Assembly: GCA_024343425.1 (NCBI GenBank)
Contig: BRLC01000012.1
Span: forward strand, 1-58,396
From: Rhizobiaceae bacterium MnEN-MB40S
Lineage (GTDB): Bacteria; Pseudomonadota; Alphaproteobacteria; Rhizobiales; Rhizobiaceae
Direction: 5' to 3'
Length of the DNA stretch: 58,396 bases
Each line of letters opens with the position of its first letter. Position 1 is the stretch's first letter. The notes under the pieces are model-generated. The model saw only the letters and a list, made by a program, of their open reading frames with translations, was not told the DNA's origin and did no database searches. The position numbers were made by a program, and so were the translations under genes. Of the stretch, positions 36,001-45,565 are shown in pieces.

Positions 36001-37890
36001 CTATGAGTACATGTTATCTATCAGCGCTTTGTGTTTTTTCTCCACGAAACTGCGCTTGAGTTTCATGGTTGCCGTCAACTCTTCGTCCTCCGCGGTCAAC
36101 AGAATGTCTATAAGACGAAACGCCTTGATCTGCTCGACCCGGGCGAACTCCGTATTGACCTCGTCGATAATGCCCGCAATCAGGTCCTGCACTTCCTGTG
36201 CCGCGCAAAGCGAGGCGAAGTCGCCGAACGGAATCCTCCGGTCCTGGGCATATTTCTCGACATTTTCCTGATCGATCATGATGAGGCAGGTCAGGTACTT
36301 GCGACCGTCGCCGATGATCACCGCGTCGGAAATGTAGGGCGAAAACTTGAGTTTGTTCTCGATCTCCGCCGGGGTGATGTTCTTGCCGCCGGCCGTGATG
36401 ATGATGTCCTTCAGACGACCGGTGATCCGTAGATATCCATCCCCGTCGATCTCGCCGACATCGCCGGTCCGCAGCCAGCCGTCCGGCGTGAATGTCTCTG
36501 CTGTTTTCTCGTTGTCGCGCCAGTAGCCCTGAAACACGTTTGCAGCCTTGTACTGGATCTCGCCGCCGTCGCCGATGCGCAGATCGGCGCCCGGAACGAC
36601 CTGTCCGACGCTGCCGACCTTGTTGTGTTCGATCGTGTTCAACGAAATCAGCCCGGCGCTTTCGCTCATGCCGTAGCCTTCGTAGAGATCAACGCCGATC
36701 GACTTGTACCAACGGATGAGATCAGGCGATATCGGGGCCGCCCCTGTCGTTCCGCGCCGCAGCCGGTCCATTCCGATCATGCGCCTCAGGTTCTTCAGGA
36801 CAAGGTGATCCCAAAGCCAGTACTGCATGGAGGTGGGCAAGGGGACCGATTTCCCCATGAACAGATAGTCGGCGCGTTTGCGGCCCGTCGTGACTGCGCG
36901 GTTGAAGGCCCAGCGACCAAAGGGCGTCGCGTCGCCGATCATGATCGAGATGCGGGAGTAGATCTTCTCCCAGACCCGGGGCACGGCGGTGAAGATGTGC
37001 GGGCTGACTTCCTGCAGGTTGTCGAAGACCGTTTCCGTGCTCTCGGCGAAGTTGACGGTTGATTTTGCCGCGAGAGGGCCGAAGACCGATATCAGACGCT
37101 CCAGGATGTGGCACAGCGGCAGGAAACAGACCTGCTCGTCGGAGGAGAACGCCGGCAGCGTCACCGCGGCGACGGACGTCGTGTACATGATGTTGTGGTT
37201 CGAGACCATCACGCCCTTGGGCTTGCCCGTCGTTCCGGACGTATAGATGAGTATGGCCAGATCTTCCGGTTTGGAGCGCGCAATCTCCTCCTCGAACAGT
37301 TCCGGATTGTTCTTCAGGTGGATCCGCCCGAGATCGTAGAGCTCTTCGAGAAACATGACGCCGTCATCGTGGAAATCGTGCAGGCCTTCGCGGTCCAGCA
37401 CGATGACCTTCGCGAGGCCTGGCATCTCGTCCCTTGCCGACAGAAACTTGTCGAGTTGCTCGTCATTTTCGACAACGAGAAACTTGCTCTGCGAGTTGTC
37501 GACCAGATAGGCGAGCTGCGAGGCTGAATCGGTCGTATAAACGCCGGACATGACGCCGCCCATGCATTGGGTTGCGATGTCGAAGTATATCCATTCCTTG
37601 TTGTCTTCCGACAGGATCGAAACGACGTCGCCGCGCTGGAGACCCAGAGACGCCAGTCCGTGGCCAATCAGCCGGACGTGTTCGAGAAAATCGTTCCAGG
37701 AGTAGGAAAGCCAGATTCCGTATTCCTTTTCACGGTGCGCCGTGCGTTCGCCCAGTTCCCGACAGCGCTGCAGGAAAAGTTTCGGCAGCGTATCGCACCC
37801 GTCAATGAAATAGGGCCCGCTGTTCAGGTCGGCGTTGAGACTGACACCGTCGATGACCGTCTGCGGTGGCAATGATTGCATTTGTCCCAT
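36001..37890 (-). CDS. AMP-dependent acyl-CoA synthetase, long-chain type
   Basis: This enzyme activates a carboxylic acid with ATP and CoA. The 629-residue protein is of the long-chain (FadD15/AMP-binding) type. The P-loop LIYTSGTTGKPKGVMVSNHN lies near residue 214, CHILERLISVFGPLA and RGTTGAAPISPDLIRWYKSI follow, then LYEGYGMSESAGLISLN, GWLRTGDVGEIDGDGYLRIT and LKDIIITAGGKNITPAEIE with the catalytic C-terminal lysine region KRSFVEKK. It sits between livF-type and binding-protein genes, which suggests that the imported acid is activated at once. Exact chain length is unknown. Confidence 0.93.
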   Translation of the reverse strand: MGQMQSLPPQTVIDGVSLNADLNSGPYFIDGCDTLPKLFLQRCRELGERTAHREKEYGIWLSYSWNDFLEHVRLIGHGLASLGLQRGDVVSILSEDNKEWIYFDIATQCMGGVMSGVYTTDSASQLAYLVDNSQSKFLVVENDEQLDKFLSARDEMPGLAKVIVLDREGLHDFHDDGVMFLEELYDLGRIHLKNNPELFEEEIARSKPEDLAILIYTSGTTGKPKGVMVSNHNIMYTTSVAAVTLPAFSSDEQVCFLPLCHILERLISVFGPLAAKSTVNFAESTETVFDNLQEVSPHIFTAVPRVWEKIYSRISIMIGDATPFGRWAFNRAVTTGRKRADYLFMGKSVPLPTSMQYWLWDHLVLKNLRRMIGMDRLRRGTTGAAPISPDLIRWYKSIGVDLYEGYGMSESAGLISLNTIEHNKVGSVGQVVPGADLRIGDGGEIQYKAANVFQGYWRDNEKTAETFTPDGWLRTGDVGEIDGDGYLRITGRLKDIIITAGGKNITPAEIENKLKFSPYISDAVIIGDGRKYLTCLIMIDQENVEKYAQDRRIPFGDFASLCAAQEVQDLIAGIIDEVNTEFARVEQIKAFRLIDILLTAEDEELTATMKLKRSFVEKKHKALIDNMYS

Positions 37891-37912
37891 CGATATGTCC
37901 TCCCGTGTCTTT

Positions 37913-38695
37913 CTAGCGCCAGGTCTTGCGCTGTTTCCAGCGTCTTTGTCCGCGCTGCGTTTCCTGGTGAGCGCCGAGATAGAATTCCTGTATGTCCTTT
38001 GACTGGGCGAGCTTCCTGGCTTCTCCGCTCATCACTATTCTCCCCATCTCCATGACATAGCCGTAGTGGGCGACGTCCAGCGCAACCTTGGCGTTTTGTT
38101 CCACCAATACCATGGTTACGTTCTGTTCGCGATTGAGGCGGCGGATGATCGAGAAGATCTCCTTGACCAGCAACGGGCTCAGACCAAGGCTTGGCTCGTC
38201 CAGCAGCATGATTTTCGGCCTCGCCATCAGACCGCGTCCGATAGCCAGCATCTGCTGTTGTCCTCCCGACAGCGTGCCGGCCTCCTGCTGGCGTCTTTCC
38301 TTCAGGATTGGAAAGTACTGGTAGACGAGAGCGAGATCCTTTTCGATTTCCGCGTGATCCGATCGCGTATAGGCGCCCATGCGCAGATTTTCCTCGACGC
38401 TCAGAATGGGAAAGATTTCCCGCCCTTCCGGCACATGGACGATGCCGTCGCGCACAACCGCGTCAGGCGCCGATCCCTGGATGGCTTTTCCTTTGAAATG
38501 GACTGTGCCTTTTTCGGGATCCATTACGCCGGAAATCGTTTTCAGAAGCGTCGTCTTGCCGGCGCCGTTTGCGCCGAGCACAGTCACGATCTGACCTTCC
38601 TGGACCTGCAGGCTGACCCCGCGGATGGCCATGATCGGACCATAGAAGCTTTCGAGATTGTCGATCTTCAAGAGAGACGGGGAATGCATGTTCAC
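37913..38695 (-). CDS. livF: Liv-type ABC transporter ATPase (LivF family)
   Basis: This is the second ATPase subunit of a branched-chain-amino-acid-type importer. The protein is 260 residues. Walker A is GANGAGKTT, the signature LSGGQQQMLAIGRGL, Walker B IMLLDEPSLGL, and VPEGREIFPILSVEENLRMG is the typical LivF stretch. It overlaps the LivG-type gene by ATGA and lies 22 bases before the acyl-CoA synthetase gene. The arginine- and lysine-rich C-terminal tail (QRGQRRWKQRKTWR) is unusual. Confidence 0.94.
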   Translation of the reverse strand: MNMHSPSLLKIDNLESFYGPIMAIRGVSLQVQEGQIVTVLGANGAGKTTLLKTISGVMDPEKGTVHFKGKAIQGSAPDAVVRDGIVHVPEGREIFPILSVEENLRMGAYTRSDHAEIEKDLALVYQYFPILKERRQQEAGTLSGGQQQMLAIGRGLMARPKIMLLDEPSLGLSPLLVKEIFSIIRRLNREQNVTMVLVEQNAKVALDVAHYGYVMEMGRIVMSGEARKLAQSKDIQEFYLGAHQETQRGQRRWKQRKTWR

Positions 38696-39483
38696 TGGGC
38701 TGCCTCCTCTTGTTCCGACAGGTCGTCGGCGCCGATATAGGCTTCAATCACGGCGGGGTCGGATTGCACCTCCTTTGGAGATCCGATCGCCAGCATCTTG
38801 CCGTCGGCAAGCGCCAGAACCCGGTCTGAGACAGAGCTGACGAGATGCATGTCGTGCTCGACCATCAGGACCGTGATGCCCATGACCTTCTTGATGTCCT
38901 CGACCCAGAAGGCGACGTCCTGGGTTTCCTCGACGGACAGTCCGGAAGCAGGCTCGTCCAGCAGCAGAAGTTTCGGTTGAATCGCCAGAGCCCGCCCCAT
39001 TTCGACGACCTTGCGCACCCCGTAGGGAAGCCCGGCGATCAGCTTGTCGCGATAGGGCTGCAGATCGAGAAACTCGATGACGTGCTCGACGGCTTCGCGG
39101 TGATGGCGCTCCTGATCCCGCACGAAGGGCGTAAAGAGCATGTCCGACAGGAAGGACGAGCGGCAATGTGTGTGCCGGCCGACAAGCAGGTTCTGCAGAA
39201 CGGAGGAATGTTCGAACAGTTCGATATTCTGGAAGGTTCGCGCGATTCCGAGCCCCGGTATGTCGTGCGGCGCCGTGCCGAGGATCGACTTGCCTTCGAA
39301 CAGTATGTCGCCGCTTGCAGGCGTGTAAAAGCGCGAAATCAGGTTGAACACCGTGGATTTGCCGGCGCCGTTCGGGCCGACCAGCGCGAAGACCTCGCCT
39401 TCCTCGACGTTGAAGGAGACATCGTTGACGGCGACCAGGCCGCCGAACCGCACGGTCACGTTCTTGAGTTCGAGAAGGCTCAT
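38692..39483 (-). CDS. livG: Liv-type ABC transporter ATPase (LivG family)
   Basis: First ATPase of the Liv-type importer, 263 residues. Walker A is GPNGAGKST, Walker [12 protein letters not shown], and [20 protein letters not shown] and [20 protein letters not shown] are typical LivG stretches. The signature region is degenerate ([15 protein letters not shown]), as is common for LivG. It overlaps the neighbours on both sides by four bases. Confidence 0.95.
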   Translation of the reverse strand: MSLLELKNVTVRFGGLVAVNDVSFNVEEGEVFALVGPNGAGKSTVFNLISRFYTPASGDILFEGKSILGTAPHDIPGLGIARTFQNIELFEHSSVLQNLLVGRHTHCRSSFLSDMLFTPFVRDQERHHREAVEHVIEFLDLQPYRDKLIAGLPYGVRKVVEMGRALAIQPKLLLLDEPASGLSVEETQDVAFWVEDIKKVMGITVLMVEHDMHLVSSVSDRVLALADGKMLAIGSPKEVQSDPAVIEAYIGADDLSEQEEAAQ

Positions 39484-40580
39484 CGCGTGCGCTCCGTCTT
39501 GAGGTAGCTCTTCTGCCGGCGGAACATGTCGCGCCTGTAGAAGGGAAACAGCGAGAAATAGGTTCGGATCTTGATCCAGCGACCGTAGATCCCGAGCGGC
39601 TCGAACAGGATGAAGATAACCAGCAGACCGCCAAAAATCGCAGTCTCGAGACCGGGTATCGTGATCGATCCAACCCCCAGCATCTTTGCGACGCCGTCGC
39701 GGCCGAATGCAATGACAAGCGGCAGGAGGCCGATGATGATCGCGCCGAAAAATGCGCCGTGGATCGAACCCAGTCCGCCGACCACGATCATCAGAAGAAG
39801 CGTGATCGAGATGATGATGTTGAAGGTCTCGTTCGTGAATACGGTTGCGAAATGTCCCATCAGCGCTCCGCCGAGGCCGGTGATGAAACAGGATACTGCA
39901 AATGCAATCATTTTCGTGCGGGCGACGTTGACGCCCATGGCTTTTGCCGAGACTTCCGAATCCCTCACCGCGCTGAAGGCGCGTCCAATGGGCGAGCGAA
40001 TGATGTTGCGGTAGAAATAAAGTACGAGGAGCGTGACGACGAGCACGAGCCAGTACAGTTCATTTGGATGGCCGTACCGGCTGAACTGGAACCCGAAAAT
40101 CTGGATGTCCGGCGCGAAAATTCCGCCGACGCCGCCGGTGATTGGCTCCAGGATGACGATCAGATCTTCAGCCAGCACCGATATCGCGAGCGTTGCGATC
40201 GCCAGATAGATGCCGTGCAGTTTGGTCGTCGGCATGGCGATGATGGCGCCCGCGACGCCTGCCGTGAGGCCAGACAGTGGAAACGACAGGATAAACGGGA
40301 TGCCGAGCTGGGTTTGATAGATGACATTGGAATAGGCGCCGACAGCCATGAACGCCGCGTGGCCGAGGCTGACCTGTCCGGACTGGCCGACGAGAATCAT
40401 CAGGCCCATGCCGCAAATCGCCCAGATCAGAACCAGTGTGGCCTCGCCAATCAGATAGTCGTCGATCAGGAAGGGCAGGGCGACGGCGACGACGAGCAGC
40501 AACAGGTACCAGAAGGCCTGCGACTGATGCTTGAACATTCTGATGTCGGCGTCGTAGGAAGTCTTGAAGACAAAACGCAT
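39480..40580 (-). CDS. livM: Liv-type ABC transporter permease (LivM family)
   Basis: Inner-membrane channel subunit, 366 residues with about ten hydrophobic segments. [20 protein letters not shown] and [20 protein letters not shown] are conserved, [20 protein letters not shown] is the cytoplasmic loop that docks the ATPase, and [20 protein letters not shown] follows. It is 10 bases after the LivH-type gene. A polar C-terminal tail of about 30 residues is present. Confidence 0.95.
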   Translation of the reverse strand: MRFVFKTSYDADIRMFKHQSQAFWYLLLLVVAVALPFLIDDYLIGEATLVLIWAICGMGLMILVGQSGQVSLGHAAFMAVGAYSNVIYQTQLGIPFILSFPLSGLTAGVAGAIIAMPTTKLHGIYLAIATLAISVLAEDLIVILEPITGGVGGIFAPDIQIFGFQFSRYGHPNELYWLVLVVTLLVLYFYRNIIRSPIGRAFSAVRDSEVSAKAMGVNVARTKMIAFAVSCFITGLGGALMGHFATVFTNETFNIIISITLLLMIVVGGLGSIHGAFFGAIIIGLLPLVIAFGRDGVAKMLGVGSITIPGLETAIFGGLLVIFILFEPLGIYGRWIKIRTYFSLFPFYRRDMFRRQKSYLKTERTR

Positions 40581-40590
40581 TCTGACCTCC

Positions 40591-41466
40591 TCACACTTTT
40601 TTCGTCTGGACCTGGGACAGAATCCCGTGGGGCCGGATGAACAACATCAAGACAAGCAGCAGGTACGGCATGATTTGCGAATAACCCGCCGGCATGTAAC
40701 GCGCCGAAAAAGGCTCGATCAGTCCGACAATCAGGCCGCCGAGAAGCGCGCCAGGCAGGCTGCCGAAACCGCCGATAACGGCGGCCGCGAAGGCCTTGAT
40801 GCCAAGCAGGCCCGCGTTCGGATCGATTGAGCTTTTGGAAGCGAACAGGATGCCTGCGATCGTCGCGACGATTCCCGACAGCGCCCAGATCATCGAGTGG
40901 ATCCGTTTGACAGGAATGCCCATGTAGTAGGCGGCGAGCTGGTTCTGCGAGGACGCCTGCATGGCGACGCCGAGTTTTGTCCGGGCGAAGAACAGGAACA
41001 GCGCTAACGTCAGGACAATCGTTACGGCGATCACGACGATTTCGTCCAGCCCGAGCACCAGGCCGCCGAAGCGGACTTCGATGCCGGTCATGGGCGATTC
41101 CAGGGACTGCGGTTCATGTCCCCAAATAGCGCCTGCGATAAAGCGGATGACGAAGCCGAGCGCGATGGTGAGGATGACGACGGCGACCTGAGATTGCCCG
41201 AACATGCGTCGCAGCACCACGAAGTCGAGGAGGTACCCAAGCAGACCCATTATGCCGATCGCGAGGATGCAGGAGAGCCAGAACGGCAAATCCATGTATT
41301 CGGCGTTGTTGAAGCCGAGCGTGATAAACGCGCCCAGCATCATGAAATCGCCCTGCGCGAAGTTCACCGCTTCCGTCGCCTTATAAATCAGCACGAAGCC
41401 GAGAGCGATCAGTCCGTAGACGCACCCGTTTGCCGCGCCGCTTACAAAAAGCTGCAAAATATCCAA
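40591..41466 (-). CDS. livH: Liv-type ABC transporter permease (LivH family)
   Basis: Inner-membrane channel subunit. The preferred start is TTG at 41466, with GGGAGGG (minus strand, 41481-41475) eight bases upstream; this gives 291 residues beginning MDILQLFVSGAANGCVYGLI, the normal LivH size. An ATG at 41547 would add 27 polar residues not seen in the family. GFVLIYKATEAVNFAQGDFM, FFARTKLGVAMQASSQNQLA and KAFAAAVIGGFGSLPGALLG are hallmarks. It is preceded by an 84-base spacer, the second largest gap in the operon. Confidence 0.92.
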   Translation of the reverse strand: MDILQLFVSGAANGCVYGLIALGFVLIYKATEAVNFAQGDFMMLGAFITLGFNNAEYMDLPFWLSCILAIGIMGLLGYLLDFVVLRRMFGQSQVAVVILTIALGFVIRFIAGAIWGHEPQSLESPMTGIEVRFGGLVLGLDEIVVIAVTIVLTLALFLFFARTKLGVAMQASSQNQLAAYYMGIPVKRIHSMIWALSGIVATIAGILFASKSSIDPNAGLLGIKAFAAAVIGGFGSLPGALLGGLIVGLIEPFSARYMPAGYSQIMPYLLLVLMLFIRPHGILSQVQTKKV

Positions 41467-41550
41467 ATCCGAGGCCCTCCCAAGCCCGTTTCGGAACCGC
41501 TCCTCGCGCGGTTCCCTGTTATTGAACGACTTTTCGTCCGGTCTCAATGA

Positions 41551-42588
41551 TCATGGCGTCAGCATCACTTTGGCGTTGGCCTTCTGTAAAGCCGGAACCA
41601 GATCGCGCATTGCATTTTCCAGGCGTATGACCGCGTCGACCTCTGTCTGCCATTTGCCGGACACGAAGCGTTCCTGAACCTCGGCGATCGCCTGCATCTG
41701 CTGCTCTGGCGTGGTGTCCGTAAACCAGCGCGTGAGCCAGAAACCCTCGATGTGTTTCTGCATGAAGACGAACTGACCCATTTCCGGGATGACGGGCGGC
41801 TCCGGATCGAGCTTGCCATAGACCACCCAGCGCGCGCCGGTCGGCATTGCCGTGAAGAGGTCGGCCGAAACCTGGTTGGCGACTGCGTCGAGCAGGAGGC
41901 GCGGCTTTTCGGCCTTGATAACCTCTTTGGCCTTTACGATGAAATCCGCAGAACCAGTCACTAGCACATGCCTGGCGCCCAGTTCCTTCAAATGCGCGAC
42001 CTGGCTCTCCTTGCGCACGATGCAGATCGGCGCAATGCCGTGATCGCGTCCGAGCGCTGTCATCAATTTGCAGAGCTGACTGTTGGCCGCGGTCATGATG
42101 AAGCTGGAGACGCCGGCCTTGCGCGCGATGTCGAACATCGCCAACGCGGTCAGCGGATTGACGATATGTCCCGCCGCGTCCTCGTCGCGCATGTCGTCGC
42201 GAACCGGAATGCAAACGGCGGCGGGCGTGACCGCGAATTCCGCCCACGCGCCCGAGGTCGGCGTCTGTACCGTGAAGGCCACGCGTTGGCCGATCAGCGC
42301 CTCGGCGCGGCTTCCCTTGCCTGAAACGACTTCTCCGACGGCCTCAAATCCCGCCGGCGCGCCCTTGACGCGCGGCTGGCCATATTCGCCCTTGATGAAG
42401 TGTAGGTCGGAGGGATTGATGGACGCCATGGCGACCTTGATCAGAACCTGACCGTCCTCGATTTCCGGCGTCGGGACACGCGCTGCATCGAGATAAAGCT
42501 CCAGATCGTCGATCCGCGGACCCTCGCGTGTCCCGGAGAAGCCGTCATATTTCTGGATCAGTGCAAACATGTCGTTGGAACCGGTCAC
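41551..42588 (-). CDS. Zinc-independent MDR-family oxidoreductase (quinone-reductase-like)
   Basis: Medium-chain reductases of this group reduce enones or enoyl thioesters with NADPH. The protein is 345 residues; the internal Met at 42570 is an alternative start. MASINPSDLHFIKGEYGQPR and GFEAVGEVVSGKGSRAEALI are the catalytic-domain marks. The nucleotide-binding part is atypical: the usual AGGVG loop reads TAANSQLCKLM, so cofactor binding deserves caution. It overlaps the next MDR gene by four bases. It could act on an unsaturated CoA intermediate of the pathway. Confidence 0.82.
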   Translation of the reverse strand: MTGSNDMFALIQKYDGFSGTREGPRIDDLELYLDAARVPTPEIEDGQVLIKVAMASINPSDLHFIKGEYGQPRVKGAPAGFEAVGEVVSGKGSRAEALIGQRVAFTVQTPTSGAWAEFAVTPAAVCIPVRDDMRDEDAAGHIVNPLTALAMFDIARKAGVSSFIMTAANSQLCKLMTALGRDHGIAPICIVRKESQVAHLKELGARHVLVTGSADFIVKAKEVIKAEKPRLLLDAVANQVSADLFTAMPTGARWVVYGKLDPEPPVIPEMGQFVFMQKHIEGFWLTRWFTDTTPEQQMQAIAEVQERFVSGKWQTEVDAVIRLENAMRDLVPALQKANAKVMLTP

Positions 42589-43568
42589 GATGGGGTGTCC
42601 TCCGGAACCAGAATGATCTTGCCGGTCGCGCCGCGATCAAGCACGCGTTTCAGGATGGCCGGAGCGTCAGCGAGAGGATAGCGTCCCTCGATATAGGGTT
42701 TGACTTTGCCCTGCATGCGCCAGCCGATCAGTTCCTTCATGTTGTCTGCGTAAACTTCCGGCTCGTACCGCGTGAATGCGCCCCAGAAGACCCCGACCAC
42801 CGAGAACTCCTTCACAAGCGTCAGGTTGACCGGGAGGGACGGAATCCTTCCGGAAGCGAAGCCGATGACAAGCAGGCGACCGTTGCGCGCCATGCACCGA
42901 CAAGCCGTGTCGAAGGCGTCGCCGCCAACAGGGTCGAAAAGCACGTCGACGCCCTTGTTGCCGGTCAGACTGCGCAGGTCGTCCTTGAGATTGTCGTAGC
43001 CGATGGCCTCGTCGGCGCCGCTTTGCCTTGCGATTTTCTGCTTCTGCGCGGAAGACGCGACCGCGATGACCCTGGCGCCCATGGCCTTTGCGATCTGTAT
43101 CGCAGCAATCCCGGTGGAGCCGGCTGCGCCCAGAACAGCGACGGTTTCGCCAGGCTGCAGTTCCGCGCGCTGCTTGAGCGCATGGTGAGACGTGCCGTAG
43201 GCGCAGAGCAGGGCGCAGGCGTCGGATGGATCAAGACCGTCCGGCAGCGGGAATACAGCCGACTGGTCGGCCGTCACCTTCTCGGCGTAGGCGCCGAGCT
43301 GATTGAGAACCGCCACCCGGTCGCCGGGCTTGAATCCTTTGACGTCAGGACCAACGGTTTCCACGACGCCGGCTGCTTCCATGCCGGGAATGAACGGCGT
43401 GGCGGGCTTCATTTGATAGAGACCCTGAACAAGAAGGCCGTCGGGGTAATTGACGCCGATCGCCTCCGGCCGGATCACGACGGAGGTCCCGGTCGCAACC
43501 GGATCGTCAATCTCCTTGAGAGTGAGATCGTCGAGGGGTCCGTACTCTTCGCAGACAATCGCCTTCAT
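42585..43568 (-). CDS. NADPH:quinone oxidoreductase family MDR protein
   Basis: This 327-residue protein has the QOR-type layout. MKAIVCEEYGPLDDLTLKEI starts it, PFIPGMEAAGVVETVGPDVK is the catalytic domain, and VAVLGAAGSTGIAAIQIAKA holds the NADPH-binding loop, typical for the family. No zinc-ligand cysteines are seen. It begins directly after the ACAD gene stop and overlaps the second MDR gene. Two different MDR genes side by side suggest two reduction steps or substrates. Confidence 0.9.
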   Translation of the reverse strand: MKAIVCEEYGPLDDLTLKEIDDPVATGTSVVIRPEAIGVNYPDGLLVQGLYQMKPATPFIPGMEAAGVVETVGPDVKGFKPGDRVAVLNQLGAYAEKVTADQSAVFPLPDGLDPSDACALLCAYGTSHHALKQRAELQPGETVAVLGAAGSTGIAAIQIAKAMGARVIAVASSAQKQKIARQSGADEAIGYDNLKDDLRSLTGNKGVDVLFDPVGGDAFDTACRCMARNGRLLVIGFASGRIPSLPVNLTLVKEFSVVGVFWGAFTRYEPEVYADNMKELIGWRMQGKVKPYIEGRYPLADAPAILKRVLDRGATGKIILVPEDTPS

Positions 43569-44807
43569 CTATACGCGCTCCTGGGTGTATTTGCGCAGTT
43601 CCGTGCGCGCCACCTGCCTGCGGTGAACGGCGTCGGGTCCGTCCGCCAGCCGCAGCGTCCGCAGGTTCGTCCAGGCCCGCGCCAGCGGCGTGTCCTGGGA
43701 CACGCCCTGGCCGCCATACATCTGGACCGCCTCGTCCGTGATCTTGAGGGCGACCCGGGGCGCGACAACCTTGATCTGACTGATCCAGGGGGCCGCGGCT
43801 ATCGGGTCGCCCTTGTCCATCATCCAGGCAGCCTTCAGGCAGAGGAGTCGCGCCATCTCGATCTCCATCCGGCTTTCTGCGATGATGTCGTAGTTGGCGC
43901 CCAGTTGCGCCAGTTTCTTTCCGAAGGCCTCTCGCCGAAGCGAGCGCGTGCACATCAGTTCGAGCGCGCGTTCCGCCTGGCCGATCGCGCGCATGCAATG
44001 GTGGATGCGTCCGGGACCGAGCCGGCCCTGCGCGATCTCGAAGCCGCGGCCCTCGCCGAGAATGAGATTGTCCGCCGGAACCCGCACATCGGTAAAACGA
44101 ATATGGAAATGGCCATGCGGCGCGTCGTCGTGCCCATAGACCTGCATCGCTCTCAGTTTTTCTATTCCGGGAGTGTCGGCGGGCACCAGAATCATCGAGT
44201 GACGCTTGTGTTTTGGCTCGTCCTCTCCACCGGTCTTCACCATGGTGATGTAGATTGCGCAGCGGGGGTCGCCGGCCCCCGACGACCACCATTTTTCGCC
44301 ATTGAGGACGTATTCGTCGCCATCGCGGACGCAGCTCATCTCGATGTTCGTCGCATCGGAGGAGGCGACGTCGGGCTCGGTCATCAGATACGCCGAGCGG
44401 ATCTTTCCATCGAGCAGCGGAGCAAGCCACTTTTCCTTGTGTTCTTCGCTGCTGAAGCGCTCAAGCACTTCCATGTTGCCGGTGTCCGGCGCCGAACAGT
44501 TGAAAACCTCTGCGCCCAGATGCGCCTTGCCCATCTCTTCCGCGAGATAGGCGTATTCCACCGTCGTCAGGCCGTAGCCACGGTCCGAATCCGTCAGCCA
44601 GAAATTCCAGAGACCGCGGTCTCTGGCGGTTTTCTTCAGTCCTTCCAGAATTTCAGTTTGTCGCGGCGTAAAGGTCCAGCGATCTCCCTTGCCGACCTCC
44701 TCGAGGAACTCCTCCTCCAGCAGCAGGATTTCTTCGTTGACCATCGTTCTGACCGCTTCAAGAAGCGGTTGAAGACGTTCCGTGATCCCAAGGTCCATTT
44801 CAGACAT
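43569..44807 (-). CDS. Acyl-CoA dehydrogenase, ACAD10/11-like
   Basis: This subclass of flavin acyl-CoA dehydrogenase includes enzymes for 4-hydroxy and other unusual acyl-CoAs. Start at 44807 gives 412 residues; 44798 is an alternative. WFLTDSDRGYGL-type motif is NFWLTDSDRGYGLTTVEYAY, then YLMTEPDVASSDATNIEMSC, NGEKWWSSGAGDPRCAIYIT and RREAFGKKLAQLGANYDIIA. VQMYGGQGVSQDTPLARAWT is near the end. It overlaps the TetR stop by eight bases, which means the regulator heads the operon. Confidence 0.9.
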   Translation of the reverse strand: MSEMDLGITERLQPLLEAVRTMVNEEILLLEEEFLEEVGKGDRWTFTPRQTEILEGLKKTARDRGLWNFWLTDSDRGYGLTTVEYAYLAEEMGKAHLGAEVFNCSAPDTGNMEVLERFSSEEHKEKWLAPLLDGKIRSAYLMTEPDVASSDATNIEMSCVRDGDEYVLNGEKWWSSGAGDPRCAIYITMVKTGGEDEPKHKRHSMILVPADTPGIEKLRAMQVYGHDDAPHGHFHIRFTDVRVPADNLILGEGRGFEIAQGRLGPGRIHHCMRAIGQAERALELMCTRSLRREAFGKKLAQLGANYDIIAESRMEIEMARLLCLKAAWMMDKGDPIAAAPWISQIKVVAPRVALKITDEAVQMYGGQGVSQDTPLARAWTNLRTLRLADGPDAVHRRQVARTELRKYTQERV

Positions 44808-45456
44808 CCTGCAAATACTCCTTCCCAATGCCGAGCCCCTGCAGTGCAAAACGTGTGCAACGGGAGGCTATTTCGTCGAGTTGTTCATCGTCGTCGGTGT
44901 CGCGTGGCGAATACCAGAAGATTGGTGAATTCAGCGCCATCAGAAAAATTTGCGTGGCGATGCCGGAAGACTCGAAATCGGCTTTCCCGCTCTCCTTGGC
45001 GCCTTCGATCACCTCCCGAAAGCGGATCGCGTAGGACTCGCGAAGCCCCTGCAACTCCACCAGGGTCTCGCGCTGCTCCGGCGTCGTCGCCCCGCGCATC
45101 AGCAATGAGACGCCTTCCCACACGCACCGCTGAAAGGGGCGTGTCCTCAACATCGTCAGGCAATGGACCTTCGCCATCGCTTTCAGCTTCTCGACGGGAT
45201 CGTCATAGGCCCGGCATAGCGGCTTGATCGCGGCCGCGTTCAGTTCCATTCCGTAGCGATAGACATCGGCGAAGAGATCCGCCTTTGAGCGGTAGTGATG
45301 ATAGATACGCCCCTTGGTTGAGCCAAGACGGCGCGCCACGTCGTCGATACTCGAGGCATTGTAGCCGCGTTCCATGAAACACAGTGCTGCGGCCTCCAGG
45401 ATTTCCTCCTGGTGTATCCGCGCAGTTCCGATTTCGGACTCCGATGTGGCGCTCAA
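44800..45456 (-). CDS. TetR-family transcriptional regulator
   Basis: TetR proteins repress through an N-terminal helix-turn-helix and respond to a small ligand. TTG at 45456 is chosen because GGGAGGAA lies just before it; TTG at 45468 would start inside that site. The protein is 218 residues. EEILEAAALCFMERGYNASS, IDDVARRLGSTKGRIYHHYR and SKADLFADVYRY form the DNA-binding part. It heads the minus-strand catabolic operon and diverges from the dehalogenase-like gene. By family habit its ligand may be an acyl-CoA of the pathway; this is inference. Confidence 0.9.
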   Translation of the reverse strand: MSATSESEIGTARIHQEEILEAAALCFMERGYNASSIDDVARRLGSTKGRIYHHYRSKADLFADVYRYGMELNAAAIKPLCRAYDDPVEKLKAMAKVHCLTMLRTRPFQRCVWEGVSLLMRGATTPEQRETLVELQGLRESYAIRFREVIEGAKESGKADFESSGIATQIFLMALNSPIFWYSPRDTDDDEQLDEIASRCTRFALQGLGIGKEYLQDV

Positions 45457-45542
45457 AATTCCTCCCAACGGCGCCTTGCGGTCGCGATCTTTTGTCCGTC
45501 GACGACCTCTTCTCCCATGGCTTAACCGTACTGCAGCTTGAG

Positions 45543-45565
45543 CATACTACCGGGTATGTTGTCAA
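45543..45565. promoter_or_regulatory. Operator-like dyad next to a consensus -35 box
   Basis: CATAC at 45543-45547 and GTATG at 45554-45558 form an inverted repeat around TACCGG, a size and spacing typical of TetR operators. Directly beside it, on the minus strand, is a perfect TTGACA (45565-45560). The dyad therefore overlies the promoter of the TetR gene and could also control the divergent dehalogenase-like gene, 70 bases away. Confidence 0.55.

Noticed and set aside
42528..45227. An open frame of 899 codons on the plus strand, antisense to the MDR and acyl-CoA dehydrogenase genes
   Set aside because: It runs opposite three well-supported genes, has His/Arg/Asp-rich low-complexity composition and no recognisable domain; long antisense frames are common in GC-rich DNA.
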